DNA of 39,042 nt from a virus. The notes under the pieces were generated by a model, which was given only the letters and a program-made list of their open reading frames with translations, searched no databases and was not told the DNA's origin. The DNA is taken from the IMG/VR virus record IMGVR_UViG_3300038701_001349, positions 1-39,042 of that record; one strand, written 5' to 3'. The first letter of the stretch is position 1, and each line of letters opens with the position of its first letter. Below are positions 27,120 through 35,391 of this stretch, one piece after another. The position numbers were made by a program, and so were the translations under genes.

Positions 27120-27926
27120 ATGGGCGGAATAACAAAAGCGGTTGGTGGATTATTTGGCGGCGGTGCAGATGAGGCTGATGCAGCACGTAATGCGGCTGAT
27201 GCCCAGCTTAAATCTACCAGAGAAGCGATTGAGTTTCAGGAAGAAACCAGAGACTTAGCGAGAGAAGATTTAGCACCGTTTAGAGACGCAGGGGAGAGCG
27301 CACTACCACAATTACAGAATTTAGTTAATAATCCACAAGCCCAATTGGATTTTGTCCAGAATAACCCCTTCTTTGATGCGCTAACGAAACAATCTACCGA
27401 TACATTGTTAAACAATCAGGCGGCCAGAGGGAAAGTGGGATCAGGCGGGACTGCTGAAGCATTGCAAAACTCATTATTGTTATTGGGTCAGGACTTGGTA
27501 AACAATCAGATCAATAACAGCTTTAATTTAGCGAATCTGGGGCAATCAAGCGCCGCAGGACAGGCGAATACTGCACTAAGTACAGGCGCATCAATTGCCG
27601 ACTTAACGACTCAGGGTGGTAACGCACAGGCCGCAGGAATAATTGGCGCACAGAATGCAAAAACCAATGCGAATAACAACCTGATTAACACCGCATTAGG
27701 TGCTGGCGCTATTGCCTTGTCCGATGTAAGAGCCAAAGAAAACATAGATTACATTGACACACTTCCGAATGGTGTTGCGATTTACTCCTACAACTATATT
27801 GGTGAGGATGTACCACGCATCGGCCCAATGGCTCAACAGGTGATGCATGTCATACCAGAAGCGGTGATTGAGTCCGACGGTGTTTATTACGTCGATTATC
27901 AAATGATTAAGAAAGGATTGCATTAA
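27120..27926 (+). CDS. Ejection protein at gp7 position with S74-like C-terminus
   Basis: 268 aa. A glycine-rich start (GGITKAVGGLFGGG) and Ala/Asn/Gln-rich helices fit DNA-transfer (ejection) proteins. The last 70 residues (about 200-268) match the peptidase S74/intramolecular chaperone module: S201-D-V-R-A-K206-E-N-I, then YSYNYIGED and GPMAQQV. The Ser-Lys pair of that module is present, so self-cleavage near residue 200 is possible. It would act in delivering DNA through the envelope. Confidence 0.75.
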   Translation: MGGITKAVGGLFGGGADEADAARNAADAQLKSTREAIEFQEETRDLAREDLAPFRDAGESALPQLQNLVNNPQAQLDFVQNNPFFDALTKQSTDTLLNNQAARGKVGSGGTAEALQNSLLLLGQDLVNNQINNSFNLANLGQSSAAGQANTALSTGASIADLTTQGGNAQAAGIIGAQNAKTNANNNLINTALGAGAIALSDVRAKENIDYIDTLPNGVAIYSYNYIGEDVPRIGPMAQQVMHVIPEAVIESDGVYYVDYQMIKKGLH

Positions 27927-29161
27927 TGGCTACGAATCCGCTAATAGCATTACAAGGTACATCATTAAACACAGCGCCCGCTGTCCAGAATCTGGGTAAC
28001 GCGATCAACCAGAAGAAGCAGTTAGATCGGCAGGAAGAGCAGGATAAGATTGCCGCTGGTGAACGTGTTAAAAATGACGAGTTAAGAAACTTGCAAATAT
28101 CTGGTGAAAAATTTAAACAGTTTAGCGAAAGAGAGCAACAAAGAATAAAATCTTCTACTCAAGGCGCTGCACAATTACAGGTTTTTCTTGATAACAATGA
28201 TAAGGAAGGCGCTAGAAATTACCTCAACAGTAGAATTGAGCGATTTGAAGCAGCAAAAGCCGATGGGATTAATGTTGATACCAATGAGTCAAGAGAGGCG
28301 CTTGAGTTATTAGATTCTAATCCTGAATTGTTAAAAGAGAATATTAATGACTTGGTTTCTAATGGTATTAGATTGGGGTTAGTTGATGCGGGCAAGGTAA
28401 GCAAAAAGAATTTCAGTAAAGGGTCAGGTGTTCTTACAAAAATGCCTGATGGCAGTTTTGCTCAATCAATACCTGTATTCGATCAGGAAACAGGGCAAGT
28501 GCAAAATATCGTTGTGCCTGTGGATGGGGAGCCAGTCTCAAGACTAGGAGAAACGCCGCAGGAGCAAACAAGCCGCGTTATTATCGAGGCGGGCGGGAAA
28601 ACAAGAGCTTCAGAACAAGCTAAAACAGAAGAGCTACCCAACCAGGTTAACGCTGAAAGAGTCACAGAGAGAAACCAGGGATTTATTGATGCTGGCTTTG
28701 AAGCAGCCGATGCATTGCCTGTTATTTCAAGAGGCTTGGAGTTATTGGATTCTGTTAAAACAGGTGGATTTGCAGCAGCTTCATTGAAAGCTAAAAAAGC
28801 ATTCGGTATTGAGTCAGCAGACGAAGCCGAACTATCTAACTCGTTAGGCAAGGCTGTATTGTCTCAATTAAGAAGCACATTCGGCGCTGCCTTTACAGAG
28901 AATGAAGGCGCTAGATTGGCGTCAATTGAGGCTGATTTTGGCAAGTCAGTTGAGGGTAACAGGCGACTACTAGAGCAAACTAAAAAGATAACTGAACGTG
29001 CTATTAAGCGAGCAATAAGAGCCGCCAGGAAAGCTGGGGATGAGGATACGATTGAGGAACTGGAAGAAGCAATGAACTTTACCCTATCCACTGATACAGG
29101 TGCTACCGATACAGGTGGTGAGGATGTCTCCAATCTATCTGATGATGAGTTATTTCAATAA
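27926..29161 (+). CDS. Ejection protein at gp20 position
   Basis: 411 aa, almost wholly helical and charged (INQKKQLDRQEEQDKIAAGERVKNDELR) with a long coiled region. VLSQLRSTFGAAFTENEGARLASIEADFGKSVEGNRRLL resembles a recurrent phage ejection-protein segment. Between the gp7- and gp16-position genes it fits P22 gp20, a DNA transfer protein. Assignment by order and composition. Confidence 0.7.
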   Translation: MATNPLIALQGTSLNTAPAVQNLGNAINQKKQLDRQEEQDKIAAGERVKNDELRNLQISGEKFKQFSEREQQRIKSSTQGAAQLQVFLDNNDKEGARNYLNSRIERFEAAKADGINVDTNESREALELLDSNPELLKENINDLVSNGIRLGLVDAGKVSKKNFSKGSGVLTKMPDGSFAQSIPVFDQETGQVQNIVVPVDGEPVSRLGETPQEQTSRVIIEAGGKTRASEQAKTEELPNQVNAERVTERNQGFIDAGFEAADALPVISRGLELLDSVKTGGFAAASLKAKKAFGIESADEAELSNSLGKAVLSQLRSTFGAAFTENEGARLASIEADFGKSVEGNRRLLEQTKKITERAIKRAIRAARKAGDEDTIEELEEAMNFTLSTDTGATDTGGEDVSNLSDDELFQ

Positions 29162-30789
29162 TGCCAAGTCAAGCTAAGATGCAGGAAATCGCAAACAGGG
29201 GATTGCAGGACAGATTTGATCCTTCAACTCGTGCAAAGTTTGATGAGGCAGTAAAGCGAGGTTTAATTACTCTGCCAGATCAGCCAATAGAAAGACAACG
29301 CGGCCAGCAAGCCGCAGACAACAAGGAAAGCCTTGTTGATAAAGTTATTGGCGGTGTTGATGCGGCTGGATCGGTTGCTAGGAAGATAGTTGCAGATCCT
29401 ATTTCTGGTATAACAGGTATTCAGGCATCAATGCTAGGCGGGCCTAAGATTGGTAATGTTGTTCGTGATGTGGTTAGTCAAGGTTTAGGTTTTGATGCGC
29501 AAACCGAACAAGGACAGAAAGCAGAACAGGCTATTGGTGAAACATTAGCGCCTGTGGGTGAGAAATTCCAGCAAGCAGAAAAGTTCTTGGGTAACGCTGC
29601 ATTTGAAGCAACAGGAAGCCCCGCATTAGCCGCTGCTGCTGAAACCATTCCAACACTTGCTACTGAAGTATTAGGGTTTGGATTAACTAAAGGCGCGTTA
29701 AAGACTAGAAATAAGGTAGCAGATGCCAGCGAGCAAAGAGGTATTACCAGAGCGTTAGAAGAAGCCGCCCCCACTACAGATCAATTAAAAACAACCTCAA
29801 GAGCTATTTATAAAGAACTGGATGAGCTGGGTGTTACTGTCGATTCACAGTCATTCGATAATCTGGTTAACAAAATTGGCACACAGTTGAAAAAAGAAGG
29901 CCTGGATGTCGATAACACACCAAAATCAGCAAAAGCATTAAAAAGGCTTGAAGAGGACGCGGGCAGGGATATGACGCTAAGTGAGCTGGACACATTGAGA
30001 AAAGTTGCAAAAACAGCCGCGAGTTCAACCGATCCATCAGATGCCAGACTTGGTAATTTAATTATTGATTCAATTGATGAGTTTTTAGATGGCGCACAAA
30101 ACGGCGCTCTTAAAGGTGCTGATGGTGTAGACATTGGAGCCAGGTATAAGGCTGCAAGAGATTTGTACGGAAGGTCAAAACGGTCTGAGTTGTTAGATAA
30201 AGCTGTTGATAAAGCAAGAAATCAGGCATCAGGATTTGAAAATGGAATCCGTATTCAGTTCCGACAGATTATTAACAATAAAAAAGCATCAAAGTTCTTC
30301 TCTAAAGACGAATTGGCAGAAATGCAAAAAGTCGTTAATGGGTCAAAGAGTGCAAACCTTGCAAGACTGGTTGGTAAGCTAGGATTCACAGACGGTCAAA
30401 CCTCAAACATCATTGGGGGCGCTTTGGGTGCTGGCGCAGGTGGCGCTTTAGCGGGCGGCCCTGGTGCTGTCATTGTTCCATTAATTGGAATAGCGTCTAA
30501 ACGATTAGCTGAAAGACTAACTAAAGGTAATGCAAAGTTTGCCAATCAGGTTATTCGTGCTGGTAAAGATGCTCGAAAAATCACACAGGCTTATTTTCAA
30601 AATACATCGCCTAAATTACGCAATGCTGAAGAGCTATCAGAGCTGTTAATCAGAAATGATATCGATTTGTCGAAGCTTCCTGATAGACCAATTACAAAAG
30701 AAGCTGCAAGAATTGCTAGCGAAAGAAGAGCTTCATTAGCGGGGGGTGCTACTTCAGGCTCGGTGGTTTCCCAAAATCAGGAAGAATAA
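29161..30789 (+). CDS. Ejection protein at gp16 position
   Basis: 542 aa. Helical start (KMQEIANRGLQDRFDP), Ala-rich middle, and a glycine-rich hydrophobic stretch at about 415-445 (IIGGALGAGAGGALAGGPGAVIVPLIGIA) that could insert into a membrane. This suits a P22 gp16-like protein that helps DNA cross the inner membrane. Its end overlaps the opposite-strand membrane gene by 41 nt. Confidence 0.7.
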   Translation: MPSQAKMQEIANRGLQDRFDPSTRAKFDEAVKRGLITLPDQPIERQRGQQAADNKESLVDKVIGGVDAAGSVARKIVADPISGITGIQASMLGGPKIGNVVRDVVSQGLGFDAQTEQGQKAEQAIGETLAPVGEKFQQAEKFLGNAAFEATGSPALAAAAETIPTLATEVLGFGLTKGALKTRNKVADASEQRGITRALEEAAPTTDQLKTTSRAIYKELDELGVTVDSQSFDNLVNKIGTQLKKEGLDVDNTPKSAKALKRLEEDAGRDMTLSELDTLRKVAKTAASSTDPSDARLGNLIIDSIDEFLDGAQNGALKGADGVDIGARYKAARDLYGRSKRSELLDKAVDKARNQASGFENGIRIQFRQIINNKKASKFFSKDELAEMQKVVNGSKSANLARLVGKLGFTDGQTSNIIGGALGAGAGGALAGGPGAVIVPLIGIASKRLAERLTKGNAKFANQVIRAGKDARKITQAYFQNTSPKLRNAEELSELLIRNDIDLSKLPDRPITKEAARIASERRASLAGGATSGSVVSQNQEE

Positions 30790-30991
30790 AATTAGGTTTA
30801 AATATCAGTATTGCAATGATGATTGCAGCGCTAATCCAATTTAATCCTACAACTAAAAAAACAGCCCCCACAATAGCCACCGCTATTAGCATTGACTGCA
30901 TGAAGCCATTACCGAACCCGTTTTGATAGGCGGTAATTACCATCCATAGCGTGTAAGCCGCAAGAACACAAAAGAATATTACTTCAATCAT
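30749..30991 (-). CDS. Membrane protein at the sieA position, 80 aa
   Basis: It has two to three hydrophobic segments (about 2-20, IEVIFFCVLAAYTLWMVITA; 34-65, MLIAVAIVGAVFLVVGLNWISAAIIIAILIF) and a Pro/Lys tail. It lies after the gp16-position gene, on the opposite strand, where P22 carries the superinfection-exclusion gene sieA. It is half the size of SieA and I see no shared sequence. It overlaps the HTH gene's stop (TAATGA), so the two are coexpressed. Confidence 0.65.
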   Translation of the reverse strand: MIEVIFFCVLAAYTLWMVITAYQNGFGNGFMQSMLIAVAIVGAVFLVVGLNWISAAIIIAILIFKPNFILPDFGKPPSLK

Positions 30992-31197
30992 TATTGCTCC
31001 TCATAGAGTGATTCTGGTTCAACGCCTAAAGCATTTGCTAGTTTAATTACAGTGATGGGACGAGCTTTCATTTTTCCGCTCTCAAGCCTAGATATTTGAG
31101 GTCTGCTAACCCCTGATCTTTTTGATAGTTCTTGCTGATCAATTTGCGCTTTCGCCCTAGCCAAAGCAAGAGCCATATTTGAGAAAACTTTAGTCAT
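30991..31197 (-). CDS. HTH (Xre/Cro-C1) regulator of the immI-like locus
   Basis: 68 aa, essentially one helix-turn-helix_3 domain: ALARAKAQIDQQELSKRSGVSRPQISRLESGKMKARPITVIKLANALGVEPESLYEE. It is divergent from the ribbon-helix-helix gene at 31304 with direct repeats between. The place equals P22 mnt, though Mnt is a ribbon-helix-helix protein. It is likely to repress the rightward promoter and itself during lysogeny. Confidence 0.8.
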   Translation of the reverse strand: MTKVFSNMALALARAKAQIDQQELSKRSGVSRPQISRLESGKMKARPITVIKLANALGVEPESLYEEQ

Positions 31198-31206
31198 AAC
31201 AAGAGT

Positions 31207-31276
31207 TTACCTTAAGTAACCTTATGTTAGCTAATTTGCGCTTGACATAAACGCACAATAAGTTACTATAAGTTAC
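31207..31276. promoter_or_regulatory. Divergent promoter/operator region of the immI-like locus
   Basis: A rightward promoter has a perfect TTGACA (31242-31247) and CTATAA (31266-31271; 18-base spacer). Two direct copies of ATAAGTTAC (31258-31266 and 31268-31276) cover the -10 region. A related TTAAGTAAC lies near 31213, toward the leftward gene. These are likely operators for the HTH protein and/or the ribbon-helix-helix protein. Confidence 0.6.
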
Positions 31277-31303
31277 ACAAAGGCACACAAACTAATTAAT
31301 ATT

Positions 31304-31468
31304 ATGGCTAGAAAAAGACAAAAAGACCGTATTCAGAGAACAGTACACCTTAGAAAGAGGGTGGATGAGTACGTAGAAGATCAAAGGAAAAAGCAAGAAT
31401 TTGATATCTCTTATTCAGCCATGGTTGACATACTCATTTATAGGGGGATGAAGAATGCTGAACTTTGA
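31304..31468 (+). CDS. Arc-like ribbon-helix-helix regulator, 54 aa
   Basis: Basic N-terminus, a beta-strand segment (IQRTVHLRKRVDEYVEDQRKKQEF) and a second helix (SYSAMVDILIYRGMK) fit the ribbon-helix-helix fold of Arc and Mnt. The length (54 aa) is like Arc (53 aa). It is the first rightward gene of the immI-like locus and overlaps the next gene by 14 nt. Sequence identity with Arc is not evident; the fold call is inference. Confidence 0.6.
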   Translation: MARKRQKDRIQRTVHLRKRVDEYVEDQRKKQEFDISYSAMVDILIYRGMKNAEL

Positions 31469-31640
31469 ATTAGACATACCTGAATTAAAGAGACCTAAGC
31501 CGATGAATAGAGAGATTGAGCTTTCATTACTGGAAATTAGAAAGAAGAAGATATTTGAGCAGCGTTTTATTTTGGGCGCTTGCATTATCACCATGGTAAT
31601 TTCTATTTCATGTAATTTACTCTCGTTATGGGTAAGTTAA
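31455..31640 (+). CDS. Small membrane protein, 61 aa
   Basis: A soluble N-terminal half (LDIPELKRPKPMNREIELSLLEIRKKKIFEQ) is followed by one membrane segment (about 38-59, FILGACIITMVISISCNLLSLW). It overlaps both neighbours. It lies where P22 has the antirepressor gene start, but shows no resemblance to Ant. Function unknown. Confidence 0.55.
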   Translation: MLNFELDIPELKRPKPMNREIELSLLEIRKKKIFEQRFILGACIITMVISISCNLLSLWVS

Positions 31641-32251
31641 TAGATTTAACTGGTCAGAAGTTTGGGAGGCTAACCGTGATTGAAAGATCGGTTAGCGGCA
31701 AGCATGGTAACGCAAGATGGTTATGCCGCTGTGACTGTGGCGGCCAGAAAACAGCTAGGTCAGGTCATTTAATCCAAGGCCGTACTAAATCTTGCGGTTG
31801 CTTAAATGCAGAAATGTCTAGCCAAAGAAAATTTAAACATGGTTGCACGAATACTCCAGAATTTATCGCTTGGGTGCATATCAAGCAGAGGTGCTATAAC
31901 AAAAAAGATAAAAGATATGATGATTATGGAGGGCGCGGGATCAAGGTATGTGATAGATGGCTTAAGTCTTTTGATTTTTTCTTAGAAGATATGGGCTTAC
32001 GGCCGATCGACTGTAGCTCAATAGATCGCATAGATGTAAATGGCAACTACGAGCCTGATAATTGCAGATGGGCGAATCAGACTACGCAAGCTAATAATAC
32101 TCGTTCTAATCGTCGTATTGAATTCAATGGTTTGAGTTTAACTGTATCGGAATGGGGTAGAGCAACAGGAATTAAATCGAGTGTTATTAGGGATAGAATT
32201 GATAGATATGGATGGACTATAGAGGAAGCTCTTACTAAACCAACAAAATAA
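31628..32251 (+). CDS. HNH-type endonuclease with zinc ribbon
   Basis: 207 aa. N-terminal IDLTGQKFGRLTVIER and Cys33/35/37 with Cys56/58 form a zinc site. The nuclease signature S131-I-D-R-I-D136 ... G-N-Y ... D-N-C-R-W-A-N150, with Q-A-N-N, is the degenerate HNH of phage homing-type enzymes. A C-terminal recognition part (INTERGRASE-like NUMOD pattern: FNGLSLTVSEWGRATGIKSSVIRDRI) resembles a NUMOD/IENR helix-turn-helix used to bind DNA. It sits where P22 has ant, and ends just before a strong terminator. Probably a free-standing homing endonuclease. Confidence 0.75.
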   Translation: MGKLIDLTGQKFGRLTVIERSVSGKHGNARWLCRCDCGGQKTARSGHLIQGRTKSCGCLNAEMSSQRKFKHGCTNTPEFIAWVHIKQRCYNKKDKRYDDYGGRGIKVCDRWLKSFDFFLEDMGLRPIDCSSIDRIDVNGNYEPDNCRWANQTTQANNTRSNRRIEFNGLSLTVSEWGRATGIKSSVIRDRIDRYGWTIEEALTKPTK

Positions 32252-32274
32252 TTTATTTAGATTTTTGATTTTGC

Positions 32275-32300
32275 AAGCCGCACTAGATGCGGCTTTTTTT
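32275..32300 (+). terminator. Terminator after the HNH gene
   Basis: AAGCCGCA (32275-32282) pairs perfectly with TGCGGCTT (32288-32295) around a five-base loop, followed by a T run to 32300. It separates the immI-like locus from the tail fibre gene, and an ATG that looks like a fibre start (32287) lies inside the hairpin. Confidence 0.9.
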
Positions 32301-32313
32301 ATGGAGAAAAAAA

Positions 32314-33897
32314 TTGGCCTGGAATCCTATAAGCAATTATCCGCCTCAATTTGAAGACAGCAACGGCTTGCCTTATAGCGGTGCTGTTCTTAAATTTTAC
32401 GCAGCAGGAACTTCAACAAATATATCGCTAGCAACGGATAATACGGGAGCAACTTTAGCATCAAGTGTTGCTTTGAACGCCAACGGTTACCCAGAAGTCA
32501 GCTCTAATATCATTATTCCTCATGTGGAGCAGGATTTTAAAATATCTTTGTACCCCAACCAGAGCGCTGCCGATAGCGATACCGGAGCAATATTTACCAT
32601 AGATAATGTCTCTACTCAGGGAGCAGCCACCGATGAATGGCAGGCATCCGGCCTTACTCCAACCCGCACAGCCGACACAACATTTACATTATCAGGCGAT
32701 CAGACCGCAGAATTTCACGTTAATCGCAGATTAAGATTAACGGATTCAGGCGGGACTGATTACGCCACAATCACAGATTCAACTTATTCCAGCCCAACAA
32801 CCACCGTCACTGTCGCAATAGACTCGGGCGGGGCATTGGATGCAGGTTTGTCTGCGGTTGATTTATCAATTTTATCCGGCAATAACTCTGCGGTTCCTTC
32901 TCTTTATAAAGTCACAGCTACCAGCTCATCAATTGGCACTGATGTCATAACACTATCAGTTAATCCCTCTGTTCGTGCTTACGTGCAAGGGCTGGAAGTT
33001 ACTTTTAAAGCAGGCGGGACGAATACAACAGCGGTCACTATTAATGTTAATAGTGCTGGCGCTAAATCCGTGAAGACTCCAGAAGGGGCGGATTTGGTTG
33101 CAGGAGACATTACGACAGGCCGTATGTACACCATTGTGTACGATGGCACAGACTTTATTCTGGTAGCAGGCGATTCTCTGATTGACAGGCAGACCGTTGC
33201 AGTTAGCGGGAAAATTGCATCACATAAAAACCTCGTTGTTCAGTATGCAACAGCAGCAACAGTCGATATTGATGCTGATGAGGTTTTGCTAGAGGATTCC
33301 GCAGGGAAGTTATACAAAGCCGAATCGGTTAACTTAACGGCTAATATAACCGCTTCTGGCGCAAATGGATTAGATACAGGATCAGAATCCTCGTCAACAT
33401 TTACATGGTACTACATATGGGTGATTTATAATGGAACCACAGTTTCCTCTTTGTTATCCACTTCGGCAACATCTCCAACCATGCCAAGCGGTTACACATA
33501 TAAAGGACTAGTTGGTGCGGTCGCTAATAACACATCAGATGACTTTATCGGATTTCATCAAATCAACAACGAAGCTTCTTTGGATGCTCCTATTGAAGAT
33601 GTCTCCAATTCAAGCACAGGAACATCTGCGAATCTTGCCACCCATACCGCGCCACCTAATACAAAATGCAGATATGTTGTTTCACTAGCAGATGCTGCTA
33701 ATAGGTTTGTCTTGATTACAAGCACATACCAGACCGACACAACTCCAGCCACTGATTTATTTCATCTAAGGACAAGCTCAACAGCCACACAAGCACAGGC
33801 CGAGTTTGTCAGGCAGTTAGATGGAAATCGTCAAACCCGTTACAGAGCATCTGTTGACACCTCGATAGATATTTATACCCAAGGTTGGATTTGGTAG
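32314..33897 (+). CDS. Tail fibre/tailspike protein
   Basis: 527 aa starting at TTG behind GGAG (32303-32306). The longer reading from 32287 begins inside the terminator hairpin. The N-terminal 90 residues (ISNYPPQFEDSNGLPYSGAVLKFYAAGTST ... GYPEVSSNIIIPHVEQDFKISLY) are a virion-attachment domain common in podovirus fibres. The middle and C-terminus are beta-rich and Thr/Ser/Ala-rich, ending in a compact segment (RYRASVDTSIDIYTQGWIW). Position matches P22 gene 9. The receptor is unknown; no endorhamnosidase motif is visible. Confidence 0.8.
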   Translation: MAWNPISNYPPQFEDSNGLPYSGAVLKFYAAGTSTNISLATDNTGATLASSVALNANGYPEVSSNIIIPHVEQDFKISLYPNQSAADSDTGAIFTIDNVSTQGAATDEWQASGLTPTRTADTTFTLSGDQTAEFHVNRRLRLTDSGGTDYATITDSTYSSPTTTVTVAIDSGGALDAGLSAVDLSILSGNNSAVPSLYKVTATSSSIGTDVITLSVNPSVRAYVQGLEVTFKAGGTNTTAVTINVNSAGAKSVKTPEGADLVAGDITTGRMYTIVYDGTDFILVAGDSLIDRQTVAVSGKIASHKNLVVQYATAATVDIDADEVLLEDSAGKLYKAESVNLTANITASGANGLDTGSESSSTFTWYYIWVIYNGTTVSSLLSTSATSPTMPSGYTYKGLVGAVANNTSDDFIGFHQINNEASLDAPIEDVSNSSTGTSANLATHTAPPNTKCRYVVSLADAANRFVLITSTYQTDTTPATDLFHLRTSSTATQAQAEFVRQLDGNRQTRYRASVDTSIDIYTQGWIW

Positions 33898-34346
33898 TGA
33901 GATATATCGACACCATTGTCATCCATTGCTCTGCCACTCCTCCTGATATGGATGTTCATGCAAACGACATTCGCTTGTGGCATATGCGCGGCAATGGGTG
34001 GAAAGACATCGGCTACAACTACGTCATACCCAGAGACGGGACGGTAGAGAATGGCCGTGATCTTGATAAAGACGGTGATGTTGATGAGGAAATCGGCGCA
34101 CATGCTTACGGATTCAATAGTACCAGTATTGGTATTTGCTTGGTTGGTGGACTTAATAAAGACCGCAAACCGGACGCTAATTTCACACTAGAGCAATACA
34201 TCGCCTGTGACCAGTTAGTGAATAGATTAACGACTAAATACTCAACAATTAAAACTGTGTGCGGGCATCGAGATTTAAAGGGCGTTAAAAAAGCCTGCCC
34301 CAGTTTTGACGCAAAGGAAATGTTTAAACGGTATTCAAGGATATGA
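33897..34346 (+). CDS. N-acetylmuramoyl-L-alanine amidase endolysin (T7 lysozyme-like)
   Basis: 149 aa from GTG overlapping the fibre stop (TAGTG), or 153 from TTG at 33885. It cleaves peptidoglycan amide bonds. IVIHCSATPP, GWKDIGYNYVIPRDGTVENGRD, SIGICLVGG, GHRDLKGVKKACPSFD match amidase_2. Zinc ligands are His14, His128 and Cys138 and catalytic Lys136 is present (153-aa numbering), as in T7 lysozyme. No signal peptide, so it needs the holin for release. Confidence 0.92.
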   Translation: MRYIDTIVIHCSATPPDMDVHANDIRLWHMRGNGWKDIGYNYVIPRDGTVENGRDLDKDGDVDEEIGAHAYGFNSTSIGICLVGGLNKDRKPDANFTLEQYIACDQLVNRLTTKYSTIKTVCGHRDLKGVKKACPSFDAKEMFKRYSRI

Positions 34347-34708
34347 CATACACAGGAATTGATTTAAGAGTCTATGACAAAAACCGCTGGATACTTTTAA
34401 AAGAAATCACAGCAGAGATTATTCCAGGGGTTTTAACGGTCACTGTCCCCGCTGGGTTTGTCACTGATCTTGCAAGTGTTCCACGCATTTTCTGGAACAT
34501 CATTTCCCCTCATGGCGACCATATCAGAGCTGCGATTATTCACGACTACATGTACGCGAATCAGTGGCCGAAAGATATTTCCGACTCCTGTTTCTTAATC
34601 GTCATGCAGCGGGATAAGGTGAACATGTTTAAACGTATGTTAATGCATCGAGCCGTTAAGCGGTTTGGTGATCCATCAAACAGTGAACTTATTATTGTGG
34701 AGGTTTAA
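34343..34708 (+). CDS. DUF1353 protein, 121 aa
   Basis: IIPGVLTVTVPAGFVTDLASVPRIFWNIISPHGDHIRAAIIHDYMYA carries the DUF1353 signature 'GFxTDxASVPR ... AAIxHDxxY', found in many phages near lysis genes. The Asp and His residues suggest a metal-binding or hydrolase-like site, but the function is not known. It overlaps the amidase by four bases. Confidence 0.8.
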   Translation: MTYTGIDLRVYDKNRWILLKEITAEIIPGVLTVTVPAGFVTDLASVPRIFWNIISPHGDHIRAAIIHDYMYANQWPKDISDSCFLIVMQRDKVNMFKRMLMHRAVKRFGDPSNSELIIVEV

Positions 34709-35011
34709 ATGCCTAGTCTAGTTACAAATCTATTGAATTATTTAAAAAGCTCAGAAAGCCCATATGCGGTATTTGCAGGCTATGCACTAGCCGTACAAGC
34801 GTATGCGGTTCAGGTGCATGGAAGTATTGCCAATGTGAATATAGATCAGTGGATCGTCATTGGTGTGGTGGGTGTCGGTGTTCTTTTATACAGCAACCAC
34901 TTAGAGAAGAAAGTACCCCCCGAAAAGGTCAAGGAAGAATCTGACAAGCTAATGCGGGCGGTAAGTCATTTATACAAAGAAGTTAACAAACTTAAAGAAG
35001 GTAAATCATGA
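34709..35011 (+). CDS. Holin candidate, 100 aa
   Basis: Two hydrophobic segments (about 19-36, YAVFAGYALAVQAYAVQV; 48-66, WIVIGVVGVGVLLYSNH) and a charged, helical tail fit a class II-type holin that would open the inner membrane to the amidase. It is next to the amidase and DUF1353 genes. No dual-start motif is seen; other membrane roles are possible. Confidence 0.6.
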   Translation: MPSLVTNLLNYLKSSESPYAVFAGYALAVQAYAVQVHGSIANVNIDQWIVIGVVGVGVLLYSNHLEKKVPPEKVKEESDKLMRAVSHLYKEVNKLKEGKS

Positions 35012-35391
35012 AGATAATTATTATATCTATCATTTTATTGTTGGCGGGCTGCGGAACTAGCCCCAAAGACAACATTAACAGAGAGCTTGGCTGGAACAAG
35101 GCGTTGAACGCATATAACGCAGAGATAGACAAGTGTACGCCCAATAAACTGTCTAGCTGTATTTTAACGTCAGAGAAAACTGAAAAGGCAGATAAGGCAA
35201 TTTTAATATATCAGGCAAGTCGCACTACCTGCTTGACTGAAGGAAAGTGCGATGTTTGTCAATTAGCGTCTGCTGTTAGTTCTATTGCTTCTGTTATAGG
35301 GCAACCAGAATTAGTTGATCTGGGTGTGTGCATTACAGGCACAGACATTGATGACATCTTAGCCGAATTAGAGGATATACCAAATGAGTGA
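35008..35391 (+). CDS. Lipoprotein in the lysis region, 127 aa
   Basis: Signal peptide with lipobox: KIIIISIILLLAGC places the lipidated Cys at residue 15. The mature part has seven more cysteines (CTPNKLSSC, TTCLTEGKCDVC, GVC), so disulfide bonds in the periplasm are likely. It is longer than a typical outer-membrane spanin (Rz1). It could be a spanin part or a superinfection-blocking lipoprotein. Confidence 0.65.
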   Translation: MKIIIISIILLLAGCGTSPKDNINRELGWNKALNAYNAEIDKCTPNKLSSCILTSEKTEKADKAILIYQASRTTCLTEGKCDVCQLASAVSSIASVIGQPELVDLGVCITGTDIDDILAELEDIPNE

